Of a stretch of DNA of 64,000 nucleotides, positions 50,674 to 61,851 are shown piece by piece. The translations under genes and the position numbers were made by a program. The notes under the pieces were generated by a model. The model was not told the origin of the DNA. It made no database searches and saw nothing but the letters and a program-made list of their open reading frames with translations. This DNA comes from Saccharothrix sp. ST-888 (GTDB lineage: Bacteria; Actinomycetota; Actinomycetes; Streptomycetales; Streptomycetaceae), in contig NZ_JYJF01000010.1 of assembly GCF_000955975.1 (NCBI RefSeq), forward strand, positions 39,922 through 103,921. Direction: 5' to 3'. Each line of letters begins with the position of its first letter. Position 1 is the stretch's first letter.

Positions 50674-51900
50674 TCACCGGATCGTGCGCAGGTACATGGT
50701 CGGGCTGTCCTCTTCCGCCTGGAACGACCGGACGGGCTGCTGTTCCTGCCGCGGCCGGGGGTCGGCGGGCTGCTGCCCCTGCCTCGGCTCGACGGACCGG
50801 TCCGGCGGGCGGAGGCCCGCGGCGATCTCCAGGTCCCGGCGGCGCTTGCGCAGGGCCATGTCGGCCATGGTCTGCTCGAAGTCCTTGGTGGAGAGCCAGA
50901 ACTTGTACAGGATGGCGAGCTCGAAGACCGACAGGCCGACCGAGACCACCACGGTGACCAGACCGATCCGGCCGACGATCGGCGCGACGATGAAGACGCC
51001 CATCTGGAACTCGATGCCGCTGATCAGATGGGTGCGGATGCGGTGCCGCTTGAGGAAGTTGCGGGCCCGCATGTACCAGGGGAAGTTCTTCCGGAAGCCC
51101 TGGTGCAGGTCGACGATCTCGGCGTCCTGGGTCTCCAGGTGCACCTGGGCCTGGACTATCTCGGGCTGGGCGGTGTCGAGTTCGGGGTTGTCGCGGAGCA
51201 GGTCCTCCATGAAGAGCAGCGACTTGCCGCTGACCCCGTCGGTGCTGCCGCCGCTGATGGTCTCCAGCTTCTTCCGCATGCCCTGGCGCATCTTGTAGAT
51301 CTGCAGCGCGTTCACGTAGCGGATCATGTCGAGGAAGATGACCAGGATGGCCAGCCAGAAGTACATCTCGGTCGGGTTGTCCCGGAACTGGCCGACCATC
51401 AGGCAGAGCGCGCAGATGACGACCCGGATCCGGTCGAAGACGTAGTCCAGCCAGGCGCCGAAGATGCTGCCGTTGCCGGTGAGCCGGGCCAGCTTCCCGT
51501 CCATGCAGTCGAGGATGAAGCTGAGGTGGTAGAGCCCGGCGCCGAGGATCAGCGCGGTGCGGTCGCCGAGGGCGAAGAGCCAGGCCGAGCCGAGGCCGAG
51601 GAACAGCGCGGCCCAGGTGATCTGGTTCGGGGTGATCCGGGTGTGGCGGGCGACCCAGCGGACCAGCGGCGTGGCCACCGGGTCCACCAGGACCACGGTC
51701 CACCAGGCGTCACGCTTCTTCAGCGTGCGGTCCCTGACCTCGTCGAGGGTCATGGTTCTGCGGTGCGAGCCCCGCCCCGCCACCCGCGCCTCCGAGGAGT
51801 CGTCGTTCATGTCACCGGCCAACGCCACCGCTCGCCACGGTCCTTCCTGGAACTTCGTGCTGGCCCGGATCGCGGTGTGGGTCGCTGGGTCTGGCGCCAT
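50674..51900 (-). CDS. CDP-alcohol phosphatidyltransferase family membrane protein
   Basis: A 408-residue multi-pass membrane protein. The family motif D-G-x2-A-R-x8-G-x3-D-x3-D is present in ILDCMDGKLARLTGNG and SIFGAWLDYVFDRIR. Members transfer a phosphoalcohol between CDP-alcohol and a lipid or sugar acceptor. Membrane segments flank the motif (WAALFLGLGSAWLFALG; YFWLAILVIFLDMIRYV) and recur near residues 295-325. The C-terminal ~45 residues are Pro/Gln-rich. The ATG at 51900 is used; MNDDSSEARV at 51813 is a later option. The polymerase gene begins 7 nt after its stop, so they are coupled. Confidence 0.88.
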   Translation of the reverse strand: MAPDPATHTAIRASTKFQEGPWRAVALAGDMNDDSSEARVAGRGSHRRTMTLDEVRDRTLKKRDAWWTVVLVDPVATPLVRWVARHTRITPNQITWAALFLGLGSAWLFALGDRTALILGAGLYHLSFILDCMDGKLARLTGNGSIFGAWLDYVFDRIRVVICALCLMVGQFRDNPTEMYFWLAILVIFLDMIRYVNALQIYKMRQGMRKKLETISGGSTDGVSGKSLLFMEDLLRDNPELDTAQPEIVQAQVHLETQDAEIVDLHQGFRKNFPWYMRARNFLKRHRIRTHLISGIEFQMGVFIVAPIVGRIGLVTVVVSVGLSVFELAILYKFWLSTKDFEQTMADMALRKRRRDLEIAAGLRPPDRSVEPRQGQQPADPRPRQEQQPVRSFQAEEDSPTMYLRTIR

Positions 51901-52006
51901 GAGCTCATCATGATCTCATGAACAGATTACCGGTCGGCGATGTCCGCTTGAATACGGCATTGCCAAGGAATGGTCACGCACCATCACCCGGCAAACTACC
52001 GATTTG

Positions 52007-53605
52007 TCACTTCTTGAGGCGGTAGATGACGGTGTCCGCATTCACCGCGACCACCTCGTACCTGCTGTCCAGCAGACTCTCGATCCTCGGCACCAGGACC
52101 GGCTGGTAGGGCGCGCGACCGGAGTCGTCCACCACCACCTCGGGCAGCCCCTTGGAGAGCTCCTGATCGAAGGTCTGCCAGGCGTCGGCCACGCTGTACT
52201 GCTCGCCGACGTTCTGGCTGCTGTCCTTGCCGCCGCTGTAGTTGGTCAGGAAACCCGCCGTCAGATAGCGGGTGACCGGACGGCGGTCGGCCAGCCAGTA
52301 CAGCTCCGGGTGCATGCCCCAGACCAGCACGGTGTCCTTGGGCGTGGTCTGCTTGGCGATCGTGGTGGCGACCTCGGTGGTGTGGGTCAGCTTCTGGCCC
52401 GGCCAGAACAGGGCCAGGCCCCAGAACACCGTCGCCGCGACCGTGGTGTACACCAGCACCGGCCGCCAGCGGATCTGCGAGGTGCACACCGCGCCCACCC
52501 CGAGCAGCACCAGCGGCGGCATCAGCTGCAGGTAGTAGTGCCCGAAGAAGTGGAAGCCGGTGCTCACCGCGATCACCGAGGAGAGCAGCCAGATCCACAG
52601 GTCGCCGGTCGAGCCGTGCGCCTCGTCCGGCCGCTCGGCCACCGGACGGCCCCGGTACCTCAGCCAGAGCCGGCGGCCCACCGGGGCCAGGAAGCCGAGA
52701 CCGGCGGCCAGCAGGATGCCCGCGTTGCCGAAGGCCCGGCCGAGCATCTGCAGCCAGGCGCCGTCCAGCGAGGCGTAGTCGCCGCTGCCGGTGACCACCC
52801 AGAACAGGAAGCCCTTGGGCTTGGTGAGGATCACCGCGACCAGCGCTATCGGCAGCGCGAAGCCGAAGCAGACCTTGAACAGGGCGGGCTTCCAGGCCAC
52901 CCCGCGGTGCCGGGCGTCCTGCCAGAGCATCCAGAGCACGGCCATCAGCACCGCCCCGCCGGTCTGCTTGGTGAGCGAGCAGAGCGCGACCGCGATCCCG
53001 GCCGCCAGCCAGCGCCGCCGCTCGGCGTAGCGGAAGGCGGCCACCATGGCGGGGAGCATGAAGACCTCGAAGGTCGCCGCCTGGGTGTCCTCGGGGGAGA
53101 GCCCGATGGAGACCAGCAGGTACAGCGCTCCGGCGATCGCGCCCGCCCGATCGCCCCGAGCCGAAAGGCGCGCCGACGCCGAAAGCGAAGAGCGACGAGG
53201 AGCGGAACCCCAGCGGCCACGGGCCAGCGAGGCCAGCAGGACGGCCGTGACCAGGTGCGCCACGATCGCCAGGACGCGCAGCGGCCAGAGCGAGAGCGAC
53301 CCGAAGACCGCGAAGCAGGCCTCGTACAGCCAGGGCAGCAGCGGGGGCTTGCGGTCCACCACGGTGTCGTACAGCACTCCGCCGTCGGCCAGCATCCTGG
53401 CCTGGGTGGCCAGGTAGCCCTCGTCGGGGCTCCAGACCGGGCGGAGGAAGGAGGGGATGTGGGTGACCACCGCCAGCAGGGCCAGCACCGGAACGACCCT
53501 GGTCCAGTAGCCCGCGCGGACGCGCCCGAGCAGCCGCCGGTCCAGGCGGTCGGTCAGGCGGTCGGCCGGTGCCACACGTGTGGGGGAGTCAAGCACAGGT
53601 GACAA
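52007..53605 (-). CDS. Multi-pass PMT/ArnT-like glycosyltransferase
   Basis: A 532-residue integral membrane protein with about ten segments and a soluble C-terminal domain. The first luminal loop has SFLRPVWSPDEGYLATQARM, with the Asp-Glu pair typical of GT-C enzymes that use polyprenyl-phosphate sugars. RKPPLLPWLYEACFAVFGSL follows. The extracytoplasmic end (WGMHPELYWLADRRPVTRYL; LPEVVVDDSGRAPYQPV) is also typical. The start is TTG at 53605 or GTG at 53596, neither with a good ribosome site. Its place next to the teichoic genes suggests that it decorates a wall polymer or secreted protein. Confidence 0.85.
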   Translation of the reverse strand: MSPVLDSPTRVAPADRLTDRLDRRLLGRVRAGYWTRVVPVLALLAVVTHIPSFLRPVWSPDEGYLATQARMLADGGVLYDTVVDRKPPLLPWLYEACFAVFGSLSLWPLRVLAIVAHLVTAVLLASLARGRWGSAPRRSSLSASARLSARGDRAGAIAGALYLLVSIGLSPEDTQAATFEVFMLPAMVAAFRYAERRRWLAAGIAVALCSLTKQTGGAVLMAVLWMLWQDARHRGVAWKPALFKVCFGFALPIALVAVILTKPKGFLFWVVTGSGDYASLDGAWLQMLGRAFGNAGILLAAGLGFLAPVGRRLWLRYRGRPVAERPDEAHGSTGDLWIWLLSSVIAVSTGFHFFGHYYLQLMPPLVLLGVGAVCTSQIRWRPVLVYTTVAATVFWGLALFWPGQKLTHTTEVATTIAKQTTPKDTVLVWGMHPELYWLADRRPVTRYLTAGFLTNYSGGKDSSQNVGEQYSVADAWQTFDQELSKGLPEVVVDDSGRAPYQPVLVPRIESLLDSRYEVVAVNADTVIYRLKK

Positions 53606-53726
53606 ACTACCCGGCGGGACCGACGCCGGTGGCGCCGGTCCCGTCTTTGGTTCGGATCATCCGACAGTCGTTTGATGTGTCCCTGCTCGATCGGGTGTCA
53701 TCGAACCGGCCGCGCTGTGTCCTTCG

Positions 53727-55634
53727 TCACGCCTCGACGCTCACCTGGTCGAGCCGGGCCACCGTCTCGGTGACCTTGCGGGCGATGTCCGGGGCGGTCA
53801 GGCCGATCTCGGCCAGGATCTCCTCGCGCTTGGCGTGGTCGAGGAACTCCTGCGGGATGCCGAAGTCGCGCAGCGGCAGGTCCACCCCCGCGTCGCGCAG
53901 CGCCTGGGAGATCGCCGAGCCGACGCCGCCGGCCCGGCCGTTGTCCTCGACCGTGACGACCATCCGGTGCTCGGCGGCCAGCCCCGGCAGGGCCGCGTCC
54001 ACCGGCTTGACCCAGCGCGGGTCCACCACGGTGGTGGTGATGCCCTGGGCGGACAGCAGCTCGGCGGCCTCCAGGCACATGGTGGCCATCGCGCCGACCG
54101 AGACGATCAGGACGTCGGCCCGCCTGCCGTCGGTGCCCTCGCCGTTCTCGCGCAGCACGTCCATGCCGCCGATCCGGCCCAGGGCGGGGACCGCGGGGCC
54201 GACCGTGCCCTTGGAGTAGCGGACCACGGTGGGCGCGTCCCCGACCTCGACGGCCTCCCGCAGCTGGGCGCGGACCTGGTCGGCGTCGCGCGGCGCGGCG
54301 AGCCGCAGACCCGGGACGACCTGCAGGATCGACATGTCCCACATGCCGTTGTGCGAGGCGCCGTCGGTGCCGGTGACACCCGCGCGGTCGAGCACGAAGG
54401 TGACGCCCAGCCGGTGCAGGGCGACGTCCATCAGCACCTGGTCGAAGGCCCGGTTCAGGAAGGTCGCGTAGACCGCGACCACCGGGTGCAGGCCGTTGGT
54501 GGCCAGGCCCGCGGCCGAGACGGCGGCGTGCTGCTCGGCGATGCCGACGTCGAAGATCCGGTCCGGGTACGCCTTGGCGAACGGGGCCAGGCCCACCGGG
54601 TGCAGCATCGCGGCGGTGATCGCCACGATGTCCTTGCGCTCGCGGCCGAGGGCGACCATCTCCTCGCCGAAGACCGAGGTCCAGTCCTTGCCCGAGCTCT
54701 TGATCGGCAGACCGGTCTCCGGGTGGATCACGCCCACCGCGTGGAAGCGGTCCTCGTCGTTCTGCTCGGCGGCGTGGTAGCCGCGGCCCTTCTCGGTGAG
54801 GCAGTGCACGATCACCGGGCCGCCGAAGCCGCGCGCCTTGGTGAAGGCCGACTCCAGCGCCGCCAGGTCGTGGCCGTCGATCGGGCCGATGTACTTCAGG
54901 CCCAGGTCCTCGAACATGCCCTGCGGGGCGATGAAGTCCTTCAGGCCCTTCTTGGCGCCGTGCAGGGTCTCGAAGAGCGACTGGCCGACCACGGGGGTGC
55001 GCTGCAGCGCCTCCTTGCCCCAGGTCAGGAAGCGCTCGTAGTTCTGCGTGGTGCGCAGCGTCGCGAGGTGGTTGGCCAGGCCGCCGATGGTCGGCGAGTA
55101 CGAGCGCTCGTTGTCGTTGACGACGATGACGACCGGCAGGTCCTTGCAGTCCGCGATGTTGTTGAGCGCCTCCCAGGCCATGCCGCCGGTGAGCGCGCCG
55201 TCACCGATCACGGCGACTACCGGGCGGTCCTTGTGACCCTGGAGCTTGTTGGCCTTGGCCAGGCCGTCGGCGTAGCCGAGCACGGTGGAGGCGTGTGAGT
55301 TCTCGATCACGTCGTGCTCGGACTCGGCCCGGGACGGGTAGCCGGAGAGGCCGCCCTTCATCTTCAGCCGGGAGAAGTCCTGGCGGCCGGTGAGCAGCTT
55401 GTGGACGTAGCTCTGGTGACCGGTGTCGAAGAGGATGCGGTCGCGCGGCGAGTCGAAGACCCGGTGCATCGCGATGGTGAGTTCCACCACGCCCAGGTTC
55501 GGCCCGAGGTGGCCGCCCGTCTTGGAGACCTCTTCGACCAGGAAGCTGCGGATCTCCTGGGCCAGCGCGGCCAGCTGCGGCCCGGTGAGCCGGTCGAGAT
55601 CGCGCGGTCCCCGAATGCGGGTCAGCAGGGCCAC
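53727..55634 (-). CDS. dxs: 1-deoxy-D-xylulose-5-phosphate synthase
   Basis: Dxs joins pyruvate and glyceraldehyde 3-phosphate with thiamine diphosphate, the entry step of the MEP isoprenoid pathway. The 635-residue product has TGGHLGPNLGVVELTIAMHR, the TPP/Mg site VAVIGDGALTGGMAWEALNN with VVIVVNDNERSYSPTIGGL, the second-domain FDVGIAEQHAAVSAAGLATN with the catalytic Glu, and RAGVTGTDGASHNGMWDMS. GTG at 55634 (encoding MALLTRIRGPRDLDRL) is chosen: a GAGGAGGAAC site lies just upstream, and the longer TTG form would bury it. A -10-like TAGACT occurs ~120 nt upstream. Confidence 0.97.
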   Translation of the reverse strand: MALLTRIRGPRDLDRLTGPQLAALAQEIRSFLVEEVSKTGGHLGPNLGVVELTIAMHRVFDSPRDRILFDTGHQSYVHKLLTGRQDFSRLKMKGGLSGYPSRAESEHDVIENSHASTVLGYADGLAKANKLQGHKDRPVVAVIGDGALTGGMAWEALNNIADCKDLPVVIVVNDNERSYSPTIGGLANHLATLRTTQNYERFLTWGKEALQRTPVVGQSLFETLHGAKKGLKDFIAPQGMFEDLGLKYIGPIDGHDLAALESAFTKARGFGGPVIVHCLTEKGRGYHAAEQNDEDRFHAVGVIHPETGLPIKSSGKDWTSVFGEEMVALGRERKDIVAITAAMLHPVGLAPFAKAYPDRIFDVGIAEQHAAVSAAGLATNGLHPVVAVYATFLNRAFDQVLMDVALHRLGVTFVLDRAGVTGTDGASHNGMWDMSILQVVPGLRLAAPRDADQVRAQLREAVEVGDAPTVVRYSKGTVGPAVPALGRIGGMDVLRENGEGTDGRRADVLIVSVGAMATMCLEAAELLSAQGITTTVVDPRWVKPVDAALPGLAAEHRMVVTVEDNGRAGGVGSAISQALRDAGVDLPLRDFGIPQEFLDHAKREEILAEIGLTAPDIARKVTETVARLDQVSVEA

Positions 55635-55928
55635 CCGTTCCTCCTCGTTCAAAGGGTCTCAGGCCCTCTCGGGCCCGACGGGCCTCGCTGCCCGTTGGTG
55701 CCGGCGCGCTCGGCGAGTTCCGCCACGCCCGGCTGGTCGAGTCTAATGTCCACAACTCGGACTTCTGCGGCGGGCCGTGCACCTTCTGCCCTTCGAAGCC
55801 CAAGCCGCTGATTTTACGCCCTCCCCGGGCTCCGGGACGCGACCGGCAGCGGCCCGCAGCGGAGCGGACGCGGTCGGGGGCACGGGGAAGCGTGCCCCGC
55901 GCCCCTGGTCGCGCCCTGGGCGGGCGCC

Positions 55929-56852
55929 TCAGCGGGGGAAGGCCCGGCGGGCGCGCCAGGTGGTGTGCTCGCGGGAGACCGCCTCCTCGGCGTCGGCCGC
56001 CAGCTTGGCCCAAGTGGACTCGGAGTCCTCCGCGTTGAGGTCCATGGCGGAGAGCTGCCCGGAGACGATCTCCAGCTCCCGGGCCGCCAGCAGGTAGGCC
56101 GCGGCCAGCGGCCGCAGCTGCTTGAGCTGGGTCCAGGCGATCACCGCCGCCGCAGCCGCCGCACAGGCGCCGAACGCCTGCACCGAGAGCGCACCCGCCA
56201 CCTGGGCCACCGCGGCCGCACCGCCGACGATCATCAGGGCCACCGTGACCAGCCCCCAGGACACCGCCTGCGACTCACAGGCCTCGGCCCGCGAGCGGTA
56301 CCACAGGCGCTGGCCGTCCACCCGCGCCCGCAGGTACCTGGTCCGCCGGACCGTCAGCGCGGCGGCCCGCAACTGCCGCATCTCGTCGGAGATCTCCGCC
56401 TGCGTGCCGGGCGGCACGATCTCCGGGTCCTCGAAGGCCCGCAGCACGTCGGCCAGCTGGAGCCGGTAGCGGCTCTCCGCCTCCAGCGAGTCGGCGGGGC
56501 CCTCGAAGGGCTGCGCCCGGACCGCGTACTTCCAGGCCAGCGTCTTGACCGACTCGGCGGCGGCCCGTGCCTCGTACCAGCGGCCCTGCGGGTTGGTGGT
56601 GCGCAGGCGGTACCAGAAGTAGCCCGCGCCCAGGAAGGCGGCGACCGAGACCAGCGGGGTGGCGTCCCCGCCGCCGTCGCGGTGCGAGCCCGGCAGCACG
56701 CTGACCACCGCGGCGGCGACCAGCAGCAGGATCTGCCAGCGGTACCAGCGCAGGGTCCGCTGCTGGCCCTCGATCGACGCCCGGTCGGCCGTCCAGAACG
56801 GTTCGGGCAGCAGTTCGGCCTCGCCGCTGCCGGGCGGATCCTGCTGCACCAT
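55929..56852 (-). CDS. DUF4231/SLATT-type two-TM membrane protein
   Basis: A 307-residue protein with two hydrophobic hairpins: ILLLVAAAVVSVLPG with LVSVAAFLGAGYFWYRL, and VTVALMIVGGAAAVAQVAG with QAFGACAAAAAAVIAWTQL. The soluble helices contain WYEARAAAESVKTLAWKYAV, a motif common to DUF4231/SLATT proteins. SLATT domains have been predicted to form membrane pores in nucleotide-triggered defence, but this gene stands alone with no nucleotidyltransferase or other sensor, and similar stand-alone copies are frequent in Streptomyces. It lies between dxs and the xyl operon, all on the minus strand. Function unassigned. Confidence 0.75.
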   Translation of the reverse strand: MVQQDPPGSGEAELLPEPFWTADRASIEGQQRTLRWYRWQILLLVAAAVVSVLPGSHRDGGGDATPLVSVAAFLGAGYFWYRLRTTNPQGRWYEARAAAESVKTLAWKYAVRAQPFEGPADSLEAESRYRLQLADVLRAFEDPEIVPPGTQAEISDEMRQLRAAALTVRRTRYLRARVDGQRLWYRSRAEACESQAVSWGLVTVALMIVGGAAAVAQVAGALSVQAFGACAAAAAAVIAWTQLKQLRPLAAAYLLAARELEIVSGQLSAMDLNAEDSESTWAKLAADAEEAVSREHTTWRARRAFPR

Positions 56853-57009
56853 CGCCGCTCCCCCCTCGCACCCCGTCAGCGGGCAGTATGCCCAACCTCA
56901 ACTCCCGTACACAGCATGGTTTTCGGACAGTCGAGCGAGCACAGCAGGACGGGCCGCAGGTCGGTACGACCCACGGCCCGTCGAGGGGAGCCCGCACGCT
57001 CCCCCGGTG

Positions 57010-58394
<1,385 letters not shown>

Positions 58395-58398
<4 letters not shown>

Positions 58399-59174
58399 TT
58401 GGCTTCCTCCGCGAGACGCGCCTGACGCCGGGTCACCGCGTTCTCGGTGGCGCCGGTGATGGCGGAGATGATCTCCTCGTGCGAGGTGGTGGCCACCTCG
58501 AACACGCCGTTGTTGCGGCCGAGTCGGAGCACCGCGACGGTGTCCGCAACGGCCTTGACGTCGGCCATGTTGTGGCTGATCAGGATGACGCCGAGGCCGC
58601 GCTCGCGCAGCCGCTCGACCAGGTCGAGCACCTGGGCGGTCTGCTCCACGCCGAGGGCGGCGGTGGGCTCGTCCAGGATGACGATCTTCGGGTCACCGAC
58701 CAGGGCGCGGGCGATGGCCACCACCTGGCGCTGGCCGCCGGAGAGCGCGGCGATCGGGATCCGGACACTGGGGATGCGGATCGACAGGGTGTCGAGCAGC
58801 TCCTTGGCCCGCTTCTCCATCGCGACCTCGTCGAGCGTGCCGAAGCGGCGCAGCTCGCGGCCGAGGAAGAGGTTGCCGACCACGTCGAGGTTGTCGCAGA
58901 GCGCGAGGTCCTGGTAGACGGTCGCGACACCGAGCGACTGGGCGTCGTGCGGCCGGTTGATGTCGACCTGCCTGCCCTCCCACTCGATCGAGCCCTCGTC
59001 GATCGGGTGGACGCCCGCGATGGTCTTCACCAGCGTGGACTTTCCGGCGCCGTTGTCGCCGACCAGGGCGACCACCTCACCCGCGTGCACCTCGAGGTGG
59101 ACGTCGGTGAGCGCCTGGACAGCGCCGAAGCGCTTGGAGACCCCGCGCAACGCCAGTACGGGTGCGCCTGTCAC
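58395..59174 (-). CDS. xylG: Xylose-type ABC transporter ATP-binding protein
   Basis: A 259-residue single-ABC ATPase. Walker A is LVGDNGAGKSTLVKTIAGV, the signature ALSGGQRQVVAIARALVG, Walker B KIVILDEPTAALGVEQTAQ and the switch His in GVILISHNMADVKAV. Enterobacterial XylG/RbsA carry two ABC cassettes in one chain, whereas this one is half-size and should work as a homodimer, normal for actinobacteria. GTG at 59174 is chosen because GAAGGAG lies 9 nt upstream. It overlaps xylH by 4 nt and follows xylF after a 201-nt gap with a hairpin. Confidence 0.93.
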
Positions 59175-59309
59175 GTGAACCAACTCCTTCGTTCCGTGCC
59201 GCTGGCTCTACATTCGGCGGTGGCACGGCCTGCCGCGCGCCGACCCGGGCGCGAAGGGGTAGTACGAGAAATGAACGGGCACGGCGGGGTTCTGCACGCC
59301 GTGCACGGT

Positions 59310-59345
59310 GGGAGGCGTCCCCGGAGGGGGTCGGGGGCGCCTCCC
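59310..59345 (-). ncRNA. Intra-operon hairpin between xylF and xylG
   Basis: Arms GGGAGGCG (59310-59317) and CGCCTCCC (59338-59345) extend inward through a G-U pair and four GC pairs (CCCC 59319-59322 with GGGG 59333-59336), giving 13 pairs, 31 nt after the xylF stop. Such structures after a binding-protein gene often stabilise its mRNA and reduce read-through, giving more binding protein than ATPase. It is an RNA structure in the transcript, not a separate gene. Confidence 0.65.
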
Positions 59346-59375
59346 GAACCGCTGGTACTGCTACGGCCGGAAGCC

Positions 59376-60470
59376 TTACTGCAGGCCGGCGGCCTTGCAG
59401 GCGTCGGCGTAGTCGGCGGTGCAGATGTCGCCCACCTTGTAGAGGCCGTCGGCGATCACGGTGTCCTTGATGTTCGCCTTGGTGACGACCTTGGCGTCCA
59501 GCAGCTTGGCCGGGATGCCCTTGTCGGTGTCGCTGTCCGCGGTGGAGGTGGCGACGGACTTGACGTCCTTGCCCTGCAGCAGGTCGACGGCGAGCTCGGC
59601 GGCGTTGTCGGCGAGCGGCTTGTACGCCTTGTAGATGGTGTAGGTCTGGTCGCCGGCGACGATGCGCTGGATGGCGTCGAGGCCCGCGTCCTGACCGCCC
59701 ACCGGCACGGTGATGCCGGAGGCCTTCAGCTGGGTGATGATGGCGGCGGCCATGCCGTCGTTGGCCGAGTAGACGGCCTGGAAGCCGTCCTTGGTCAGCT
59801 GGGTGATGGCGGCGCCGATCTTCTGGCCGGCCACGGTGGGCTTCCACTCACCGGACTGCTCGTAGACGATCTTCTTGACCTTGCTGTCCAGCACCTTGTG
59901 CGCACCGGCCTTGAACTGACCGGCGTTCGGGTCGGCGTCGTCACCGTTGATCATCACGACGTTGGCGTCGGCGGCCTTGTCCCCCAGCGCGTCGACCAGG
60001 GCCTGGCCCTGCAGCTCGCCGACCTTCTCGTTGTCGAACGAGACGTAGGCGGAGACCGGGCCGGTGGCCAGCCGGTCGTACGCAATGACCTTGACGTTCT
60101 TGTCCGCGGCTTCCTTCACCCACTGCTGGGTGGACTTCGCGTCGAAGGCGTCCAGGATGATGACCTTCACGCCCTGCGCGATCAGCGTGTCGAACTGCTG
60201 CTTCTGCTTGGCGGCAGAACCCTCGGCGTTGCTGTACTTGACGTTGCAGTCACTGCACAGCGCCTTGACCTTGGCCTCGATGAACGGCTTGTCGAAGGAC
60301 TCGTACCGGGTCGAGGAAGCGTTCTCGGGAAGCAGCAGGCCGATCGACTTGGTGTCACCGGAGGAGGCGCTGTCCTTCTTGTCGCCGCCGGCCTTGCCAC
60401 AGGCGGCCATGGTCAGAGCCATCGAGACAGCGGCGGTGCCGATGACCGCGCGACGCGTCATTGCGTTCAT
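59376..60470 (-). CDS. xylF: Xylose-type sugar-binding lipoprotein
   Basis: A 364-residue periplasmic-binding-like lipoprotein. The leader reads TRRAVIGTAAVSMALTMAAC with the lipobox Cys at residue 24. The mature part begins KSIGLLLPENASSTRYESFD and contains GVKVIILDAFDAKSTQQWVK, VMINGDDADPNAGQFKAGAH and AVYSANDGMAAAIITQLKAS, typical of XylF/RbsB sugar-binding proteins. The start ATG at 60470 is in a good context. It opens the xylFGH operon, with the ROK regulator 178 nt upstream on the same strand. Substrate (xylose) is inferred from locus similarity. Confidence 0.93.
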   Translation of the reverse strand: MNAMTRRAVIGTAAVSMALTMAACGKAGGDKKDSASSGDTKSIGLLLPENASSTRYESFDKPFIEAKVKALCSDCNVKYSNAEGSAAKQKQQFDTLIAQGVKVIILDAFDAKSTQQWVKEAADKNVKVIAYDRLATGPVSAYVSFDNEKVGELQGQALVDALGDKAADANVVMINGDDADPNAGQFKAGAHKVLDSKVKKIVYEQSGEWKPTVAGQKIGAAITQLTKDGFQAVYSANDGMAAAIITQLKASGITVPVGGQDAGLDAIQRIVAGDQTYTIYKAYKPLADNAAELAVDLLQGKDVKSVATSTADSDTDKGIPAKLLDAKVVTKANIKDTVIADGLYKVGDICTADYADACKAAGLQ

Positions 60471-60648
60471 GGTTGGGGGTGCCTCCCTGACAGAGCCGCA
60501 ACGTTGCGGCGAGGTGGAAGGGAGTCAACCCGGCCCGATCGCTTGACGTCAATAAGTAAAACCGGAAGACCGGACATCCGAACCCTTTCGTTATCTTCCT
60601 GAAGGCGAAGCCGAGACCAACCGGCCCCGGCCCGCCCTCGGGACCCGC

Positions 60649-61851
60649 TCAGACGTGGAGCGTCGCGGAGGCTCCCGACTGCCGGATAGCGCCCGATTCG
60701 CCCATCTCGCTCATCACCAGCGCGAGCGCCCCGAGCACCTCCGCACGGCCGCCCAACGTGCCCGGCACCACCGAGAGCTGACGCGCCGCGCTCGGGATGG
60801 CGTACCGGGCCACCGAGTCCCGGATCGGGGAAAGCACCAGCTCACCGGCCTCGGCCAGATCGCCGCCGAGGATGATCCGGCGCGGGTTGAGCAGGTTGCA
60901 CAGGGTGGCCACACCGGTGCCGATCTGCCGTCCGGCGTCGGCGATCACCCGGCGGCAGCCCAGATCGCCCTGGCCGGCCAGTTGTACGACCTTGGTCAGC
61001 GTCAGTTCACCCGGATGGTTGGCGTTCAAAAGGTTGAGCAGGTAGCGGGACCCGACGAAGGTCTCCAGGCACCCGCGGTTGCCGCAGCGGCAGACCGGAC
61101 CCGCCTCGTCCAGGGTGATGTGCCCGATCTCGCCCGCCGTCCCGCCGGGGCCCCGGTAGATCTGACCGTTGATCACCAGCCCCGCGCCGACACCGCTGGC
61201 CACCTTGATGTACGCCAGGTCGCTCAGCCCGCGCCCGGCGCCCCAGACCAGCTCGCCCAGCGCGCCGAGGTTGGCGTCGTTGTCCACGTACACCGGCATG
61301 CCGAGCCGCTGGGACAGCTCCCGGCCCGGGGCGATGCCCGTCCAGCCGGGCAGGATCGCGGTGGAGCCGAGCGCCCCGGTCTCCACGTCGATCGGGCCCG
61401 GTACGCCCAGGCCCACCCCGATCACCTTGTCGGAGCGGAATCCGGCCTGGGCCAGCAGCCGGTCCACCAGCGCCTCGGCCCGGTCGAAGCCCTGCTGGGC
61501 GGAGACGTCGACGTCGATCGGCTCGCTCTCCTCGGCGAGCACCCGGTGCGCCAGATTGCCCACGGCCACCCGCAGGTGGGTGTGGCCGAAGTCGACGCCC
61601 ACCACGATCCCGGCGTCCCCGCTGAGCGAGACGCTGCGGGCCCGGCGGCCGCCGGAGGAGGTGTCGGCGACCACCACGGTGCCGCCCTCCTTGAGCTCCC
61701 GGACGATGTTGGACACCGTGGCCGCCGACAGCCCCGTGCTCCGGGCGATCTCGGCCTGGGTCAGCGAGCCCGCCATCCGGACCGCTCGCAGCACCCGTTC
61801 GAGGTTCGCCCGGTGCAGCGAGGACTGCGATCCCGGTGTGTCCATCGACAT
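60649..61851 (-). CDS. ROK-family repressor (Rok7B7-like)
   Basis: A 400-residue ROK regulator. The N-terminal winged HTH is LTQAEIARSTGLSAATVSNI; the sugar-kinase-like part has VIGVGLGVPGPIDVETG, VYVDNDANLGALGELVWGA and GEIGHITLDEAG, followed by the zinc motif VCRCGNRGCLETF. Gene order (ROK, then sugar-binding protein, ATPase, permease) matches the streptomycete rok7B7-xylFGH locus, whose ROK protein controls xylose uptake and affects carbon repression and antibiotic output. The ATG at 61851 is used; two Mets a few codons apart leave slight start ambiguity. Divergent from pepN. Confidence 0.9.
   Translation of the reverse strand: MSMDTPGSQSSLHRANLERVLRAVRMAGSLTQAEIARSTGLSAATVSNIVRELKEGGTVVVADTSSGGRRARSVSLSGDAGIVVGVDFGHTHLRVAVGNLAHRVLAEESEPIDVDVSAQQGFDRAEALVDRLLAQAGFRSDKVIGVGLGVPGPIDVETGALGSTAILPGWTGIAPGRELSQRLGMPVYVDNDANLGALGELVWGAGRGLSDLAYIKVASGVGAGLVINGQIYRGPGGTAGEIGHITLDEAGPVCRCGNRGCLETFVGSRYLLNLLNANHPGELTLTKVVQLAGQGDLGCRRVIADAGRQIGTGVATLCNLLNPRRIILGGDLAEAGELVLSPIRDSVARYAIPSAARQLSVVPGTLGGRAEVLGALALVMSEMGESGAIRQSGASATLHV

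Noticed and set aside
48382..51921. Very long plus-strand open frame opposite the polymer synthase and CDP-alcohol transferase genes
   Set aside because: Composition (Gly/Val/Asp/His/Arg-rich) is typical of an antisense frame, while the minus strand encodes clear enzymes.
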